Assembly (NCBI RefSeq): GCF_041381155.1
Contig: NC_091138.1
Coordinates: 33,473,604 to 33,537,603 of the forward strand
Origin: Argopecten irradians
Taxonomy: Eukaryota > Mollusca > Bivalvia > Pectinida > Pectinidae
Reading direction: 5' to 3'
Length of the DNA stretch: 64,000 bases
The notes below the pieces were generated by a model. It searched no databases. It had not been told where the DNA came from and worked only from the letters and a program-made list of their open reading frames with translations. A program made the translations under genes and the position numbers. Shown piece by piece: positions 62,801 through 64,000 of this stretch. Within the stretch, counting starts at the first letter, position 1. The number at the start of each line of letters is the position of its first letter.

Positions 62801-64000
62801 ATTCTTCTGATCCTATTGATGAACGAAATAATTCCCCTCCACCACTTATAGACAATTCTGATATGATAGGTAAGCCCGAGTGTTCAGAAGAAGGAGATAT
62901 GAAAATTGATAGTAAATTAAAAAATGTGACTTGTCAGCAGGCGATTGTGAATGGTAGCATTCAGGCGGATTTTACATCACCGTGTATCTCACAGAAAAGT
63001 GCCCTGACTGATGAAGTTCTCGAGGAGATGAAAAATCAGGATATTGGCGAGCACTTGCTAAAACATAGACGTTCACCAAACAGTGTCCTTAGCAAAGCTC
63101 GATCACTCAACTGTGATGTTAAGTTGGTCTATTCCGACGATTGTGTTCTAAACGGTGATGATCAAATTATGGACAAATTGAAACTTCCCAGTCTAACAAA
63201 AAACAAGTTAAACAGCCAAACTAACGATACCGAAGAAGATTTGTGCATTAACGTAGAGAAATGTGGTCGCATCTGTGATAAACTAGATACAAGTGAGAAT
63301 GCTAGTGTTGAGTCAGCTAAGCCATCATCTGCGCCGACCTCTCCTGTTGTTTCTTCTGAAATGGAAATAAAACAGGAAAATGTTGATAAAAGTGACACAA
63401 ATACTCCTGAACAAAACGCTGAGGATGTCGAGGATTCAAAATCTGATGTCATCTCCCCAACTGAGAATGGTGTTACAGTGAATAAAGACAAAAGCGAAAC
63501 TCTGTCCAAAAACAAAGTAAATTCCAAGAGAACACAACCAGAACGGACAATGTCGCTGCGAGAAGTGCCCGCTCGTCTGGCCAACAACGCAGCCTACTAC
63601 AACAACTACAGTGATTCGGACAGCAACGACGATGGAATACTAATGGTAAGGAAGGATACAAAAGCAACGTACAGTAAGTTGGCAAGAAATAGTTTAATGA
63701 ACGGGATTCAGACTCCAGATATTCTATCATCGGAGAAGAGCTCTGATGAGGACAATGAGGACTGTAAGATGGAACCAGATTATGTTGACGGTGTAAACGA
63801 CACAAAAACTGACCCTGAACCGTGGACGTGCATCGATCTATCTAATGATGACACGGATGTGGTGGCCAAAGACAGTTTGTTAAAATCTCGATCAACGGAC
63901 AAAATATCACAAAATCTGGGTAATAGTGTAAATAAACGAAAGGAAAGTATATGTAAAAAGGCGCGCAAAGACAAATCACGCAAGTTAATGGAGGACTACG
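44815..64000 (+). CDS. SAM-domain, Q/S/P-rich nuclear-type protein, 3' end outside window
   Basis: Family not recognised. Exons: 44815-44907, 45016-45118, 54657-54772, and 61243 to beyond 64000; all joined phases agree, giving at least 1,023 residues. Residues about 3-64 are a SAM domain (ERWLETFMCKQYADTFEAYG, AMGVAQEHCEKILENVHVLR), usually a protein-protein or polymerising module. A Gly/Gln/Ser/Pro-rich low-complexity region follows, with poly-Q runs near 205 and 292 and many S-P steps. A conserved-looking segment is LLSLQKLCMLPEKQVIDPKS; the acidic/Ser-rich stretch after it includes a SUMO consensus (MEIKQEN, about 811). A bipartite basic stretch near 1002-1018 (KRKESICKKARKDKSRK) looks like an NLS. 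The last exon stays open for 2.76 kb. The composition suggests a chromatin or transcription co-regulator, with catalytic or DNA-binding domains possibly beyond the edge. Introns 2 and 3 are 9.5 and 6.5 kb and full of repeats. Confidence 0.85.
45640..45775 (+). repeat. tRNA-derived SINE (family of 5815)
   Basis: AATTGGTAGAGCATCTGGCA and AGGTCCTGGGTTCAAAACTT are A and B boxes, followed by GTCTGGCCTTGC and TTTTCCAGTCCTATAACA. Confidence 0.6.
46626..46999 (+). mobile_element. TTAAAGATGCTCCACC MITE, copy 2
   Basis: TTAAAGATGCTTCACCGCCG at the left and AGCGGTGGAGCATCTTTAA at the right, with the interior co-linear with 52471-52830 (AGAGCATAAATGATATTCAT). Confidence 0.85.
47030..47128. repeat. Direct duplication, about 62-bp unit
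   Basis: GCACATTGTGGAAAGTATAT through CTAGTTCAGCAAT occurs twice in succession in SAM-gene intron 2. Confidence 0.8.
50386..50612. mobile_element. MITE with CCCAATAAGC termini
   Basis: CATATTCCACCCAATAAGCT at the left and GGTGCTTATGGATTGAATAT at the right form inverted ends like those at 13484-13670. Confidence 0.55.
50866..51075 (+). repeat. Polypyrimidine (C/T) minisatellite, about 210 bp
   Basis: Almost only C and T on this strand, with a loose repeat of CCCCTCCCCTTCCCTCTA-type units of about 25 bp. Tracts like this can adopt triplex (H-DNA) structures. It lies inside SAM-gene intron 2. Confidence 0.85.
52471..52830 (+). mobile_element. TTAAAGATGCTCCACC MITE, copy 3
   Basis: TTAAAGATGCTCCACCGCCG at the left and AGCGGAGGAGCATCTTTAA at the right; the interior matches copy 2 closely. 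Confidence 0.85.
52890..52998. repeat. Minisatellite, four 27-bp units
   Basis: AGCTATGGGACCATGAATAT plus AAAAAAT repeats at 52890, 52917, 52944 and 52971 with essentially no variation. The repetitive open frames across it are an artefact of the period. Confidence 0.95.
53575..53765 (+). repeat. SINE copy (second family)
   Basis: CCCTCCACCTCTGGGTTTTG, GGTACTGACTGCAGGTCAGT and AAATGACCCTGGCTGTTGAT match the head-to-tail order of the family in plus orientation, ending in AGGACATAAAACAAACAAAC. Confidence 0.6.
55060..56970 (+). repeat. Hairpin-ended tandem-core element, interrupted by a second repeat
   Basis: The 5' hairpin AGCTCACCTGCCCAAAGGGC is followed by about nine diverged units of roughly 140 bp (CAAGTTTGTTCAAATGAATG, ACCTTGACCTTCATTCAAGG, TCACAGGGGTCAAATAGGCT). 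It ends GCAGGTGAGCGATCTAG and poly-T. The core is split by the repeat at 55800-56276. It lies in SAM-gene intron 3. Confidence 0.8.
55800..56276 (+). repeat. About 480-bp interspersed repeat, copy B, nested
   Basis: Begins AGAAAGAATATACGTACCCG with a hairpin (GTACCCGGCC..GGCCAGGTAC) and is the inverse of 39739-40217. The host core sequence (GGGCTACCAAGTTTG) resumes at 56313, so this copy probably inserted into the older tandem array. Confidence 0.8.
57597..58183 (+). repeat. Hairpin-ended element, two-unit core (family of 790-2295)
   Basis: The 5' hairpin AGCCCACCATCATCAGATGG pairs with TGGGCT; a GTCCGTGGTCCGTTGTCC tract follows. Two core units contain AAACAAGATGGCCGCCAGGC, and the 3' end is AAAGGCCATTGGGCCTCTTG. 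The core is the same sequence type as the eight-unit array at 790-2295. Confidence 0.75.
58700..58885. mobile_element. MITE, ACAGTAAAACA family
   Basis: It contains CATGGTTATAACATAGTAAT, TTTCCCATCAATGTTACAAT, TTTGTTGATCCCCAAGGTTC and GTGTTTTACTGCACTG, in the same order as 16521 and 60840. Confidence 0.55.
59300..59405 (+). repeat. Decayed tRNA-derived SINE (family of 5815)
   Basis: CAGTGACGAGGTATCTTTAA, CCAGTTTAAACCTTGGTCTG and GCTGCTACATTCTCTCCTCT follow the head and tail order of the family. Confidence 0.5.
60165..60390 (-). repeat. SINE copy (second family), nearly full length
   Basis: CAGTTTAGAGTCCTATTAAC, GCTGGAGTAC, CCAGTGGTCAGTACTTAGCC, CATGGGATTTGAACTCACGA and CACTTGGCCACTGTAGTTCC run in family order, with the tRNA head at the right end. 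Confidence 0.65.
60840..61012. mobile_element. MITE, ACAGTAAAACA family
   Basis: ATTCATGGTTATAACAAAGT, TTGGTTGGCCTCAGAAGTTC and GTTATACCCATGTTTTACTG match 58700. It lies just upstream of the large SAM-gene exon. Confidence 0.5.

Overview
The window looks like nuclear DNA of a bivalve mollusc. The genes have many short exons with GT-AG introns, the introns are AT-rich, and the repeats are dense: tRNA-derived SINEs, MITEs, and hairpin-ended elements with (GTCC)n tracts, tandem cores and a CAAGAGGCCC-type 3' end of the kind common in bivalve genomes. The species cannot be fixed from sequence alone. I see no bacterial, viral or CRISPR content.

Four protein-coding genes account for the coding sequence. 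(1) Minus strand, off the left edge to 11572: a TFAM-like mitochondrial HMG-box protein with a presequence and, unusually, three HMG boxes; one box-3 exon carries an in-frame stop. (2) Plus strand, 12180-26184: a complete carboxypeptidase E (prohormone processing) of 483 residues in nine exons, with two CRE-like sites and a TATA box upstream. It is arranged head to head with TFAM, about 0.6 kb apart. (3) Minus strand, 41586-31853: a complete MAD1 spindle-checkpoint protein of 733 residues in sixteen coding exons, convergent with CPE. (4) Plus strand, 44815 to beyond the right edge: an unrecognised long nuclear-type protein with an N-terminal SAM domain, poly-Q tracts and Ser/Pro-rich disorder. 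Its fourth exon is over 2.7 kb and still open at the edge. It is divergent from MAD1.

The rest is introns and intergenic DNA. Hairpin-ended tandem-core elements lie at 0.8-2.3, 2.6-4.3, 23.1-25.9, 55.1-57.0 and 57.6-58.2 kb. A TA-flanked MITE with the TIR CAGTGGACCC lies at 9.07-10.17 kb, with relatives at 6.7-7.7 and 35.9-36.1 kb. A MITE with the TIR TTAAAGATGCTCCACC occurs three times. There are also two tRNA-derived SINE families and several perfect or near-perfect inverted repeats. No operon-like linkage is evident. The four genes serve mtDNA maintenance, neuropeptide maturation, mitosis and probably chromatin or transcription, and they seem to be neighbours by chance.
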